A DNA stretch of 64,000 nt from contig NC_067118.1 in assembly GCF_021347895.1 (NCBI RefSeq), positions 12,279,015 to 12,343,014 on the forward strand, given 5' to 3'. Source of the DNA: Acanthochromis polyacanthus. Lineage: Eukaryota; Chordata; Actinopteri; Pomacentridae. The position numbers and the translations under genes are program-made. Under the pieces are notes generated by a model. That model did not search any database. It worked only from the letters and a program-made list of their open reading frames with translations, and was not told the origin of the DNA. Below are positions 30,601 to 44,827 of this stretch, piece by piece (the first letter of the stretch is position 1; each line of letters opens with the position of its first letter).

Positions 30601-33600
30601 CCACTCATCATTAAGTGCAGTTAAGTCACATAAGGAGGCATGTAAGCATGATTTACATCAAAACTTAAGTGGACTGTCACCATCACAGGGCAGAGTCAAA
30701 CTGTCCAATCAGAGTGCAGATCTTTCCATTGCCTTCAGGTCTGTTACAGGTTTTGAGAGATGTAGCAGATTTTAAAGATAAACAATGGTTCAGGCTCTTT
30801 CACAACCATTAATTATATTACATGAAAGATTCAGGTGTAAATATAGGGTTAAAATCTGTAACTCCTAACTTAAGCGTTGTACACAGTACAGGAATTTTGA
30901 GTTTTACACAGTTTTATGCCTTGTACCTGTAAACAGATGTTCATAAAATATATTTCTGCTCAAAAACACGTTTCAAGAATTACAAATCTTTTCTGCACAG
31001 GTACTATCAGGACTTTCTCATGCAAATTGTAATTTTTTGAATTATTATTGAACACCATTTTACAAGCTCAAAAGTTTATTAACCCTAATTCAAGAAAACA
31101 TTTAATATTTTGTGTGGTTCGAATGATGCCAAACCAACTGTACAGTGCAGCGAAATCAATGAAAACTCAGTGGCTCACCATGGGTTTCTGGTGGGAGGTG
31201 CCAGAAATTGCCACACCACTGCTGGTGTTCTCAGCCTTCTTGGTGAGCTGCACATATACTTTCCCATGATCCTTCGAGACCAGACAATGGTAGAGGTCAT
31301 CGTACTTGACCTCCAGGAAGATGGCCTCACGATCCACGTAGTCCCCCGGTTTTAGGAAGTAGACCACTTTGGAGGAGATGAGGACACAGTAGGTGTCGAT
31401 CGGCTCCACTGCGATGAAGCTGGTGTGCGAGACAGAGAGTGAACTTGGAGTTGATGGAACTGCTGTTAATCAGGTATAAAAACATAAACAATGACTGGTG
31501 TGAGACTTACAACTCGGAGTGGATGTTGTCAGTGAGGCGGAAAAGCTGCTCCTGACCATCCGCCTGTGTGGCTGAGTATCGAGGCAACAGACCCTGAGTT
31601 CCCTTACAGCATCTAGGCTTCCTGACACGCTGCACATTGAGCCTGAGCCACACAACAACAAAACACTTCACACACTGTACAGTAAACATTTCCTGATCAG
31701 ACAGGAATTAGGACTTCAAGGTTTCACTAATGTCAAGAACTCTTTTTTTTCAACGTGTATGTGAGTTGATTTTTAAAAAATTTTGTTGATGTGAGTTTGT
31801 GTCAACTGCACTGTTTCTATGGCTTTTTGCCCACAATAACAAGTCCTGGACAGTATTGTCTCTTCAGAAAAAATAAGAGTGTGCGTTTGAACTTTATGGT
31901 CGGTCCGGGCCTTTCTGTGTAAAATTTGTAGTTCTCCCTGTGCCTGCATGAGTTTTTTCCGGCTTCCTCACACAGTCCAATGAGATAAGCTAACTAGCAA
32001 TCCTGGTTGGTCCTTGATGTAAGTATAAGTGTGCATTGTTGTGCGCCTCTTTGTGTTAGCCCTGCAACAGAATGGTGAACTGTCTCGGGTGCACCCTATT
32101 CACCCAATGTCAGCTGGGATAGGCCGACAACCCCTTTACCTACTACAGGATAAAGTGGTGTAACAAATGAATTAAACAATACCAGTAAACACTGTTTTAT
32201 ACTTTTTTACCTGTTTGTTATACTTCTTTTCAAATCAGATGACAAATGTCTGTTTGTCTCTTAATCTGATAACATACAGATTTGCCAGTTCACTTTCTGT
32301 ATTATTGTATGCTGCAGCATAATCACATCTCCATGTTTTCTCTGCAAATTCCTCCAAATCTTACTGAGTCGAACTGAACATAGAATGTGAAGCAATTTTT
32401 CATGTCATACAGTAACTGGTCCACTCAACCCACCTGTGGGTACTGAGACTAGCCATGTCCCGGACTGTCTGGGCCGTCTCTGAGGCAAAATCCAGAGCTC
32501 CAGCCACTGGTTTGGTCACAGTGCCGACCAGACCCTTACCCAGGCCTGAGAAGAAGCCACTGACTCCACCCTCTGTCTTCACTCCCTCCACTGTGGAAGT
32601 GATGATGCTCGTCATGCCTCCAATGATACCTAGGGGAAAGAATATGTTTACACTGCTACTTCTGAGATTACTCAGTGTAGGTCTGCAGTGATGTAAACTG
32701 TAGAGACACTTGATTCATCCTTGAACACTAACATAGTACAGCAGTTATTTATTATTAGTGGAATTCAGTGGGACAAATTAAATCCCACTGAGGATGATCT
32801 GATGCCTGTTCACTGTGGACCGTGGTATTTGTGAACTGCACTTGAATCTGACAATATGATTTGTCTATTTTTACATGCTATAGATTTTGTACTCTGGGCT
32901 GAAGAGAAAAAACACAGTTGATTTCTTATTGTAAATTATACATTGTACAAATAATTCGGATGAGTGTAAATCAGGGATATAGTAAACTTAATGCCATGAA
33001 AGCAGGTAGTGAAAATAAACTGCAATTTTCCCAGATATCAATGGACAGGCTCAAGGCACACTTGGCCCTTTACACAAGTAGCAGTAGCACAAACATTATG
33101 TTTATTGCCCAGAAACAACCAAAATTTGCGCCACGACTGAGTCAGGCTTGCCTTAACATATTAGCTCAAGTTACACAACAACTACTTTGCTGTTAACGAA
33201 TAGATTTTATTAACAAGCTAATACTAGCCAAACACCAACCATGCTCGCCTTGATGTGTTAGCCCCAGTTACAACAGCATCAGCAAACTAGGTAACAAAAA
33301 ATAAGATAGCCAATAGAATAGCTCACTTTGGTGTATACTTATTTCTGGGAACATAATTACTGCAGCTATTTACTATTGCAGTTACAACTGCATTCAGTGA
33401 TGTACACTTCAATAGTTAGCCTGAGAACTGCAACTTACAAAGCTAGAATGGATGCACCAAGGGAGCAAAATGTAGTTTCCCACGGAAAGAAAGCGAGAAT
33501 GAGTAGCGAGGTAAAGGCGATTGTGGAAATATTAAATATATAAAATCTTAATGGCATACACCATCGTTCAAAAGTTTGTGGTCACCCAGACAATTTCATA

Positions 33601-36600
33601 TTTTGCATTAAAACTCACACTTTTGTTCATGTCCTAACATAATTGCACAAGAGTTTTCTAATAATCATGTAGCCTTTCAACACAATTTGCTAACACCATG
33701 TACCATTAGAACACAGGAGTAATGGTTGCTGGAAATTTTCTTCTGTACCCCATGCAGATGTTTCATTAAAAATGAGCCGTTTCCAACTATAATAGTCATT
33801 TACCACATTAGCAATGTCTAGACTGTATTTCTGGTTAACTATGTTATCTTCACTGCAAAAAATGTTTTTCTTTCAAAAATCAAGACATTTCTAAGCGACC
33901 CCAAACTTTTGAACGGTAGTGGACATCATTAAAAATTTCAGTGTAGATGATCTGGCCCAAATATCACCTGACAATCTATCTGGGTAGAATTCCAATTCAC
34001 AATCTAAATCGCAACTTGAAAATAAATGTTGGGGGACTTCCGGTGACTGGTTGGACAAGATGGCGGCTCAGAGGCTTTGCTCTCGCCTAAACTCCCCAAT
34101 TTTGACATTTATCTCCCACTGAACTTGGCTTACTCTTTTGCCTCAACCTTTTTTTTTTTTAAACTGTTAGGAACGAAATGACTGATTCTACAGAGAAAGC
34201 TGGCTTGAGTGGTACCTCCACGAAAGCAAACAAAGCTACACGTGCTAATGAACTCGATGCCATTACCGATTCACTGATAGAGAAACAATGTGAATTTTTT
34301 TAACTTCGGTTTGCTCAGCTACACGAGTTAGGCAAAAGCACTGATAGCAAGCTGGATGCTATCCAGGCAGAGCTAATGTCACTTTCAGGTGGTATAACTT
34401 TGCTTAAGGTTCAGTTTTCTACAATTTAGAGTACTGTTGAAGACAACTCAAAGGCTGTTGGTGAGCATGACGCGGCTATAAAAACTCTTGAACTTAAACT
34501 ACCGAACATGGAGGACAGGAGAAGGCAGTGCAACTTCCATGTTGTCAGTCTAAAAGAGGGACCTGAGGGCTTGAATGCTGCGCAGTATTTGACATGATCA
34601 CTTCCTAAGCGGTTCCCATCCCTTCGGTCCGAACAGATGGAGATAATGCAGGCTCACCGCATCTACATGGGACATGCTGCCCATGACAGACCTCGCAATC
34701 TTATTTTCAACAGTCTTCATTGCATGACTCGCTGGGCTATTCTCTGAGCTGCGAAGAAGGACCCAGTTACTGTGGATGGCAAGAAGGTGAGATTTGCAGC
34801 GGACTACAGCAACCAAACTGTCAAGTGCCGTCAAGCTTTTGCCCAGGAATGAACATGGCATGAAACAGTGGAACTCATTTTTTTCATTCTGCTGCATCCA
34901 GTCACTTTGAAAATCAAGAAGGGGACTGACTATCAGATCTTCAACCACCCCAGAAATGCGGAGGACTTTCTCTGCTTTCTGCTGACAACAGAGGTGGGGA
35001 TTTCTCGGTCTCAGACTGGCGGCGCTTCGGATTAATCTTGCTTTTATTTCAGACTGAATATATCTGACTTTGAATCAAATGATTAATCCCACATCTAAGT
35101 GACAGTTATGAAGTACAGTTGTTATCTCTTCCCTTTTTGTTTTTGACAGTAAGCTTTTGAATGAGGTGTGGGTCCATAAATTAATCTGAACAAGGTAAAT
35201 CATGCATTTCATCTGGTTATCAGTGGACAAACTATTTATATTTACAATATAGCAATCTATTTCTTGTGTTACCTGATATTACGCCTATGCTCCTTCAAGT
35301 ACTACCATTGTTTTTTGTCTATATGTTTTATTCTACTGAAAGCACACAAGTTGGTTGGTAAGTATTTTCAATCCCGGAATATACAGTGGGTACTGAAAGT
35401 ATTCAGACCCCTTGAAATTTTTCACTCTCTGTCTCATTGCAGCCATTTGCCAAAATCAAAAAAGTTCATTTTATTTCTCATTAATGTACACTCAGCACCC
35501 CATCTTGGAAGAAAAACAACAGAAATGTAGAATTTTTTGCAAAGTTATTAAAAAAGAAAAACTGAAATATCACATGGTCATAAGTATTCAGACCCTGTGC
35601 TCAGTATTGAGTAGAAGCACCCTTTAAAGCTAGTACAGCCATGAGTCTTCTTGGGAATGACGCAACAAGTTTTTCACACCTGGATTTGGGGATCCTCTGC
35701 CATTCTTCCTTGCAGATCCTCTCCAGTTCTGTCAGGTTGGATGGTGAACGTTGGTGGACAGACATTTTGAGGTCTCTCCAGAGATGCTCAATTGGGTTTA
35801 GGTCAGGGCTCTGGCTGGGCCAGTCAAGAACGGTCACAGAGTTGTTCTGAAGCCACTCCTTTGTTATTTTAGCTGTGTGCTTAGGGTCATTGTCCTGTTG
35901 AAAGGTGAACCTTCAGCCCAGTCTGAGGTCCTGAGCACTCTGGAAGAGGTTTTCTTCCAGAATATCTCTGTACTTTCATCCTTCCTTTAATTGCAACCAG
36001 TCGTCCTGTCCCTGCAGCTGAAAAACACCCCCACAACATGATGCTCCCAACACCATGTTTCAATGTAGGGATTGTATTGGGCAGGTGATGAGCAGTGCCT
36101 GGTTTTCTCCACACATACCGCTTAGAATTAACACCAAAAAGTTCAATCTTGATCTCATCAGACCAGAGAATCTTATTTCTCATAGTCTGGGAGTCCTTCA
36201 TGTGTTTTTTTGGCAAACTCTATGCGGGCTTTTATGTGTCTTGCACTGAGGAGAGGCTTCCGTCGGGCCACTCTGCCATAAAGCCCTGACTGGTGGAGGG
36301 CTGCAGTGATAGTTGACTTTGTGGAACTTTCTCCAATCTCCCAACTGCATCTCTGGAGCTCAGCCACAGTGATCTTGGGTTCTTCTTTACCTCTCTCACC
36401 AAGGCTCTTCTCCCACGATTGCTCAGTTTGACTGGACGGCCAGGTCTAGGAAGAGCTGTGGTCGTCCCAAACTTCTTCCATTTGAGGATTATGGAGGCCA
36501 CTGTGCTCTTAGGAACCTTGAGTGCTGCAGAAATTCTTTTGTAACCTTGGCCAGATCTGTGCCTTGCCACAATTTTGTCCCTGAGCTCCTTGGGCAGTTC

Positions 36601-39600
36601 CTTCGACCTCATGATTCTCATTGGTTCTGACATGCACTGTAAGCTGTAAGGTCTTATATAGACAGGTGTGTGCCTTTCCTAATCAAGTCCAATCATCCAT
36701 CCATCAATCCATTCTCTTCCGCTTATCCGGGGCCGGGTCGCGGAGGCAGCAGGCGAAGCAGGTCGTTCCAGACGTCCCTCGCCCCCAGCAACGCTTTCCA
36801 GCTCTTCCGGGGGGACCCGAGGCGTTCCCAGGCCAGACGAGATATATAATCCCTCCAGCGAGTTTTGGGTCTACCCCGGGGTTTCCTCCCAGACGGACGT
36901 GCTCGGAAAACCTCCAAAGGAAGTCTTCCTGGAGGCATCCGAATCAGATGGCCAAACCACCTCAACTGGCTCCTTTCGATGTGAAGGAGCAGCGACTCTA
37001 CTCCGAGCTCCCTCCGGATGTCTGAGCTCCTCACCCTATCTCTAAGGCTGAGTCCAGCCACCCTACGGAGGAAGCTCATTTCGGCCGCTTGTATCCGCGA
37101 TCTTGTTCTTTCGGTCACTACCCAAAGCTCATGACCATAGGTGAGGGTTGGAACGTAGATGGACTGGTAAATCAAGAGCTTCGCTTTACGGCTCAGCTCC
37201 CTCTTCACCACGACGGTTCAGTACAATGCCCACATTACTGCTGACGCCGCACCAATCTGCCTGTCCATGTCTCGCTCCATTTTCCCATCACTCGTGAACA
37301 AGATACCGAGATACTTAAACTCCTTCGCTTGGGGAAGCAACTCCCCCCCAACCCGGAGGGAGCAATCCACCGGTTTCCGGCAGAGAACCATGGCCTCGGA
37401 CTTGGAGGTGCTGATTCGCATCCCTGCCGCTTCACACTCGGCTGCAAACCGCTCCAGTGCATGCTGGAGGTCACGGTCTGAGGACGCCAACAAAACCACA
37501 TCATCCGCAAAAAGCAGAGATGCGATCCTGAGGCTCCCAAACCGAAAACCCTCCCCACCATGACTGCGCCTTGAAATCCTGTCCATGAAAACCACAAACA
37601 GGATTGGAGACAAGGGGCAGCCCTGGTGGAGTCCAACACCCACCGGAAACGTGTCTGACTTAGTGCCAAGTATGCGGACACAGCTCTCACTTTGGTCGTA
37701 CAGGGACCGAACGGCTCGTAGCAACGAGCCCGTGACCCCATACTCCCTCAGTGCCCCCCACAAAGCCCCTCGGGGGACACGGTCATAGGCCTTCTCCAGA
37801 TCCACAAAACACATGTAGACTGGCAGGTCATACTCCCATGACCCCCTCAGCAGCTCTGCAACGGTAAAGAGCTGGTCCGCTGTTCCACGACCGGGACGGA
37901 ATCCGCATTGCTCCTCCTGAATCCGAGGTTCGACTATTGGTCGGATCCTGAGAAGCGTGATACCGCGATAGTTATCACACACTCTCCGGTCCCCCTTTTT
38001 GAAAATAGGGACCACCACCCCGGTCTGCCACTCCACAGGTACTGTACCTGATGCCCACGCGACATTGTATAGACGTGTCAACCAAGACAGTCCAACAATG
38101 TCCAGAGCCTTCAGCATCTCAGGGCAAATCTCGTCCACACCTGGCGCCTTGCCACCGAGGAGTTTCTCAACTACCTCGGCGACCTCTGCCACGGATATGG
38201 ACGAAGATCCCCCGGAGTCTTCAGGCTCTGCCTCCTCCATAGAGGACGTGTTTATCGGGTTCAGGAGTTCCTCGAAGTGCTCTTTCTACCGCTCGACGAT
38301 ATCCCCAGTACGGGTCAACAGTTCTCCACCCTGACCGTACACAGCCTGAGCGAAGCCCTGCCTCCCCTTCCTGAGGCGTCGAACGGTTTGCCAGAACTTC
38401 CCCGAGGCCAACCGAAAGTCCTTCTCCATAGCCTCCCCGAACTCCTCCAACACCCGAGTTTTAGCTTCCACAACCGCCACAGCTGTCGCCCTTTTGGCCA
38501 ACCGGTACCTGTCAGCTGCTTCGGGAGACCCCCGAGCCAACCAGGCTCGAAAAGTCTCCTTTTTCAGCCTGACGGCCTCCCTCACTGCTGGTGTCCACCA
38601 GCGGGTCTTTGGATTGCCGCCGCGACAGGCACCAGTGACCTTCAGACCACAGCTCCTAGCAGCTGCTTCTGCAATGGAGGCTTTGAACATGGACCACTCA
38701 GAATCCATGTCCCCAACCTCCCCCGGGATGCAAGAGAAACTCTTCCGGAGGTGGGAGTTGAAAACCCTACGGACAGGGTCCTCCGCCAGACGTTCCCAGT
38801 TCACCCGCACTACACGTTTGGGTTTACCAGGTCTGTCCGGCAGTCTTCCCCGCCATCGGATCCAACTCACCACCAGGTGGTGATCAGTTGACAGCTCTGC
38901 ACCTCTCTTCACCCGAGTGTCCAAGACATACGGCCGCAGGTCTGACGATACGACTATAAAGTCAATCATCAACCTTTGGCCTAAGATGCTCTGGTACCAA
39001 GTACACTTATGAGCAACCTTATGCTCGAACATGGTGTTTGCTATGGACAATCCATGACTAGCACAGAAGTCCAATAACAAAACACCACTCGGGTTCAGAT
39101 CGGGCAGGCCGTTCCTCCCAATCACCCCCCTCCAGGTTTCTCCATCGTTGCCCACGTGAGCATTAAGTCTCCCAGGAGAACTATGGAATCCCCGGGCGGT
39201 ACCCCTTCCAGGACACCACCCAGAGACTCTAAGAAGGCCGAATACTCTGAACTGCGGTTCGGCGCAAACGCACAGACAACAGTTAGAGTTTTCCCCTCTG
39301 CAACACGAAGTCGCAGAGAGGCGACCCTCTCGTTCTCCGGGGAGAACTGCAACAAAGTGGGGCTCAGCCGGGGGCTTGTGAGTATCCCCACACCCGCCCG
39401 GCGCCTCTCACTTTGGGCAACTCCGGAGTTGGAGAGAGTCCAACCCCTCTCCAGGATTCTGGTTCCAGAACCCTTGCTGTGCGTGGAGGTGAGCCCAACT
39501 ATATCTAGTCGGTATCGCTCCACCTCCCGCACCAGCTCAGGTTCCTTCCCCGCCTGTGAGGTGACGTTCCACGTCCCCAGAGTTAGTCTACGCCACCAGG

Positions 39601-42600
39601 GGGCGGCACGCCCAGGCGCCCGCTCCTGCCTACTGCCCAGTGTACATAGCACCCGACCCCGACTTCCTGCCCTGCAGGTGGTGGGCCTACTGGGCGGTGG
39701 CCCCGTTTTACTTCTTCGGGCTGTGCCCAACCGAGCCCCACGGGACCCCAAGGCTCGGCCACCAGACGCTCCTGTACGAGCTCCCCCCCAGGCCTGGCTC
39801 CAGGGGAAGGCCCCGGTTTCCCTAACCCGGGCGAGGTAGCGGCTTTACCCTGTCTTGTTTTCATCGTGGTCTTCTGAATCGCTCTTAGTCTGGTCTCTCA
39901 CCCAGGACCAGTTTGCCTTGGGAGACCCTACCAGGGGCTTATGTCCCGGACAACATAGCTCCCAGGATCACCGAGACACTCAAACCCCTCCACCGCGATA
40001 AGGTGGCGATTCGACGTCCAATCAGTTTAATTAAACACAGCTGGACTCCAAAAAAGAGGCCGAACCATCTCGAGGAGGATCAGAAGAAATGGACAGCATG
40101 TGAGTTAAATATGAATGTCGCTGCAAAGGGTCAGAATACTTATGACCATGTGATATTTCAGTTTTTCTTTTTTAATAAATTTGCAAAATTTTATACATTT
40201 GTTTTTTTTCTGTCAAGATGGGGTGCTAAGTGTACATTAATGAGAAATAAAATGAACTTTTTTGATTTTGGCAAATGGCTGCAATGAGACAGAGAGTGAA
40301 AAATTTAAAGGGGTCTGAATACTTTCCGTACACACTGCATTAACATGGAAAAGTAGTGGAAGAGAGAATTAATTCCATGTCTTATTCACAACAATGGGAG
40401 TGGGGCAGGATAGTGTTTGACCTACTGAGGCCCTTTTTCCATTTTAGGTCACGGAATCAAGTGTAAGGTCAATGTTTCATGTTCTGGCTCTGTGTGTTAT
40501 CATGGGTGGGAAGTGACAGGGTTTACCTTTGGTTTTCTTGCAGTCACTGCATTCAGTGTTATTGCAACTCGCGTTCATGAAGGAATTTTCTTTCTGACAA
40601 TTACGAGCATGTGGTATTTACAGTGGGTACAATAAGTATTTGAACACCCTGCGATTTTTCAAGTTCTCCCACTTAGAAATCATGGAGGGGTCTGAAATTT
40701 TCATTGTAGGTGCATGTCCACTGTGAGAAGCATAATCTAAAAAAAAATCCAGAAATCACAGTGTATGATTTTTTAACAATTTATTTGTATGATACTGCTG
40801 CAAATAAGTATTTGAACACCTGTCTATTAGCTAGAATTGTGAGCCATTTAAGATGTTGAGTTGGAACATAGATGGCTTAAACACCCTTCATGAAAGAATC
40901 AGCACATTAAGATTACTGCGCAGAAAATTTACTTACTACAGAAGATGCATCTAGTGGACAAGCTATATCATGAAGTAGCATCTTCTTCATCTTCTACAAA
41001 GACCAGGGGTGTAGCAGTGGTTGTCAGATGCAAACTTAAAGGCATTATGGAGGATGGTTTTTTTTGTTTAATTTGTCTGATTCACATAAAATGAATATAC
41101 TGACCTTTAGTGGACTTGTATGTATGGTTTCTAAAAAAATAAAAAAATTTAAAAAATAACTGTGGACATGGCAGGATCTGAAAAACATCAGCCAATCAAC
41201 ACGCTCGGACCGAGGCGTTTGGTTTGCTCCCTTTCCTGTCAATCAAAAATCTTCCGGCTCAGGCCTAGTTACGTAGATTACGTACGCCTTGGACTTACGT
41301 GTTTTCTTTATGTGTTGCTTTGGTATAGCTTCGTAGTTAGCTGGCGACTTGTTTTGGTCATCTTTTTTTACATAATGGCAGATAAAGATCCAGGGGGATC
41401 CAGCCGTAAAAGACAACTTCACGAGTCCTACGCAAGTTTCTGGAGGGGGGCGTTTCTTCGTAAATGTTAAGAGGGGGGAGGTTAGAGGGGGGTGAGGGAG
41501 AGGTTGCATGTGTGCATGCGCATGCTACGTTCAAAGTCGTAGGAAATTAAATCTCCTCTAATGCCTTTAATATTAGAATTCATGACACATAAAGAGGTGA
41601 AGGCTGACCATAACGAAGGCTGAAATTGGAAGCTAGAAAATGGCCTTTTTGCCTGCATATGCACCAAATTGTTTTGACAAGAATTTTTGCAGTCACCTAA
41701 CAGTTATTATGCTGGACCTAACTGGTTATGCATTTATAGTGGGGGGAGACTTTAATGCTGTTTGGGATTCAATAGACGACAGAACAAGTAGATTCGAAAC
41801 TAGGGAACAAGGATTGGAGGCCTGGGCTAATAGTACAGGGCTCACAGACTTATGGCAGTTAACTAACCTGTATGTGGAAGATTACTCCTTTTTCTCTGGG
41901 CAACATAGATCGTATTTGCATCCCCCCAAATTTTTCAAGAAGTATACAATGTGACAATACTTCCTATAGCCCTCTTGGATCATAAAGGGGTTCTATCCAT
42001 TGTGATGCTGACTAGTCTTTCTTCACGAGTACAAGGTGGCGCTTTACTCTTAGACTACTGAAACAGAAGGAATTTAAGACTCAAGCTCAAAGAATTTTTG
42101 GACTTTAATGTCTGGTCTGTTGCTGATCCTAGGATATTACAGGATCATTTCGACTAGGCTGTTCCCTGAGTCAGATTTTTTTTTTGCACGTGAAACTCTG
42201 ACGCAGATGATTCGGCACTCAACTGTTATCAAACCCATCACAGCTCACGAAACCCAACATCATATGGCTTTATACACTGATGACATGTTAGCATTTCTTG
42301 AAAACCCAATACAGGCTGCTCCCCCTTTTGCCATTTTATGCAGCAGCCAGGTCAGCTGTTTTACTGACCAATTTTCCTGTTGTTACACATTTTAGGTACT
42401 TAGGTATTGAAATATATCCCTCTTTGAACCACAGTGTGAAAATTCAGTGATAGTGCTTGTAAGTGGCACCTTCATGCCCTTCTTCTTAATAACAAAGACT
42501 TGCTGATCGGGGGTAGACCAATAACATTTTTGCAGTGGGAGAAGAAGGTTACTTATTTTTTAGTCCATATTTTTTCGATTGGTCTGTTACTCTGTGCCCA

Positions 42601-44758
42601 ACATTACTCAAAAATGGACAAATGGATTTGGATGAAATTTTCAGGGAAGGTCAGAAATGACAGAATGACCACCTGATTAGATTATGGCAGTGATGCGGCT
42701 TATAGTCTGAATCCACAGATTTGTTAAAGATTTCTGTATCATTGAGCGATAGCGGCACAGCGTCACTGTAACTATGACAACCAGTGAACGCTCTGTCAGC
42801 TGCCTGCTGACAATCACACGATTGTGATCCCACTACAAATTGACTGCTGCTGACTTATTGGGACTTATCTGCTGGAAATCATACAATGACTGAGCCTGAG
42901 GCCTTGGCAGAGTACTGCACTCTCTGAGTGCTTTTCTTGTTTATTGATGTGATCTCTAGGATTCTTCCATGGTAGGAAGGCCATCAGACTGCCTACCTCA
43001 GACATGTGTACAGATACTTTTCAGCAAGATTAGTCTCCATCTGTTAGCATTTTAACATGACGATAATTACAAAACTGTACTTCATGAAAGTTTTAGGTGT
43101 TCAGGGGGTCCAATCTGTTTATTTCCACTCTAGCTAAATGCTTTTTTTTGCTAGCTTTAAGTATAGCCACATACTGTTTGGATTAATGAATGTAGAAGTG
43201 GGTATTCAATATTCATTTCTTTTAACCAACTTTATCCTCTCTTTTGCTATCTATGTGTACCATTTTCAAAATCCACTTTGCTACAGGAAACAACAACAGC
43301 AACAACTCCTGGTTAGCAAACAATCAGTATGAAAATTTCAGGTTTTACCAAGGATTTCGATCATGCAGCAACGCAACCATGCTCATTTGTTGCCCTGAAT
43401 TTTAAAAACATCTCTCTCATGCACGCAAATGTTCCACCAAAACAATTTCACTTGTCAAAGATTTGAGGGAACACTGACGTCGCATTCTACATTTAGGTCC
43501 AGTCAAGACGACTGTAATTGGTTCAAAGAAATACAAACAAGTGCTTTTTCCCCCATAGCAGAATAACAGTGAGGTGCAGTCAGACCACTATGTTACAGAG
43601 ACTAGGCTGACTAAGTGAGACTAAGCCAGATACAAAAATGTGTCTATGTTGTACCATGAGCTAGTCCATGGATCCCTGCTACCAGATGCTCTCCACTGGT
43701 GGCTCCGTGGTATCTAATGTACTCCCGCTCACTCTGGTGTCGGTTGTCCATGGTTTTTCCCAGTCCGTCTGATAAAGTCCCTGCAAACTGACAAAGAGAC
43801 AGAGTACGTTCACACTACATGGTCTATTCCAGTATTCTTCACAGGCATTTGTTGAATATAATACAACAATGCAGCACAGGATTAAATTTATTCATTTAAA
43901 CCAGTGAACAGAAAATTATGTAAAAACTACAAAATACATGGTTAAGCAAGCAATCACACACAAACACAGTGTCAGGTATACATAGGGGCATACCTTGGCA
44001 GCAGAATTGGACACACCGTGTGTCACATTGCGTATGAGACCACCCACATTGCCATATTTGATGAGTTCAGACACACCCTCAGTGACATCATTGAGGAGGC
44101 CCATGGGGTTCCCCAGGAAGTCCACAGAGCCGAGGATTTGAGCAGCCTGGCTAATGAGCTCCTGTAGTGAGAAAATGCTGCAGCATGAAGTTGTAATATA
44201 TACCAGACACTCTACTATATCACAACACGCCTGTGTATCTTTATGAAAATATGTGTAGCAGAAACTATTGGGACATGAATAGAACCGTACAGATGTCTGC
44301 TATCAGCTTTCAAAGTCCACATAGGTTAATGTGGAAACCATGAATTGGCCTTTCGCTAAACTAATGTGACCACTTGATGATAGCTGGAGAGGCGACAGAA
44401 ATCAGTGGCATTTAGCACAGCTGTCCACTGTCTTTACATTGATAACATCACAGGGTATTACAGAATAGCTTCATGCACCTCTACACACATTTGCTGTTCA
44501 TGCATGAGATATTGGATTGCCAGAGGTCTTTATTCCTGTTTAGTGCTCAATTGATGCCTCATTTCTGATCTAATTTTTATTCTTCACATGCATTATGAAG
44601 CAAATGCTGTTGTATCACATTTCAAGATGAAATACACTCATTTACAAGGTAAATAGCCTTATATCCAACCTTTCTTTTTTTTATACACAGAAAACTGGAT
44701 AGAATTGAAAAATGGTGGGACAATACAGGCCAGTTAGTAGGTTCAAGGTATGTATGTA

Positions 44759-44827
<69 letters not shown>

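Larger units (their letters stand above)
36696..40015 (-). mobile_element. Rex3 (RTE-clade) LINE, nearly full length
   Basis: The element has an exact 9-bp target duplication, GTCCAATCA, at 36687-36695 and 40016-40024, and ends in an (ATCC)n tail on the low-coordinate side, as RTE elements do. Its minus strand encodes an endonuclease, RT and the Rex3-type C terminus. The RT region contains the conserved stretches traditionally used to detect Rex3 in fish, AGGGGCAGCCCTG-like at 37612 and TGGCAGACCGGGGTGGTGGT on the minus strand at about 38011-38030. Length 3.32 kb fits a nearly complete copy. Confidence 0.9.
35384..40337 (-). mobile_element. Tc1-like transposon split by a Rex3 insertion
   Basis: The ends CAGTGGGTACTGAAAGTATT and, reversed, CAGTGTGTACGGAAAGTATT extend into inverted repeats of about 200 bp (35384-35610 and 40120-40337). 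The left flank is TA; the right is CA, a mutated TA. The transposase remnant is on the minus strand at 35601-36633. Removing 36696-40015 and one copy of GTCCAATCA leaves a Tc1 copy of about 1.6 kb. It was inserted in the L1 inside the VPS13D intron. Confidence 0.88.
34030..42500 (+). mobile_element. L1-type LINE, heavily interrupted
   Basis: Successive plus-strand pieces of one L1 occur in the right order: a 5' UTR and ORF1 (34030-35020), ORF2 endonuclease start [10 protein letters not shown] (about 40853), endonuclease second half [15 protein letters not shown] (41640-41954) and an RT remnant [15 protein letters not shown] (42108-42395). Between them lie a Tc1 element (35384-40337) containing Rex3, a Tc1-end fragment (40621-40836) and a TTAA element (41040-41566). 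Internal deletions removed most of RT. The LINE is the oldest layer of this nest and lies antisense to VPS13D. Confidence 0.75.

Noticed and set aside
30458..30775. 105-codon plus-strand frame in a VPS13D intron
   Set aside because: No recognisable motif, no splice or promoter context, and codon usage like the surrounding AT-rich intron.
31470..31661. The 63-codon minus-strand frame over the VPS13D exon at 31511-31642
   Set aside because: It is the wrong register, obtained if a downstream AG is taken as acceptor; the register matching neighbouring exons is different.
38277..39839. Long plus-strand frames (up to 227 codons) over Rex3
   Set aside because: They are antisense to Rex3 endonuclease/RT; GC-rich codons keep the opposite strand open.
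41162..41470. 102-codon plus-strand frame in the TTAA element as a host gene
   Set aside because: It lies between transposon ends inside an L1, and only the last 30 residues look protein-like, so it is treated as part of the element.
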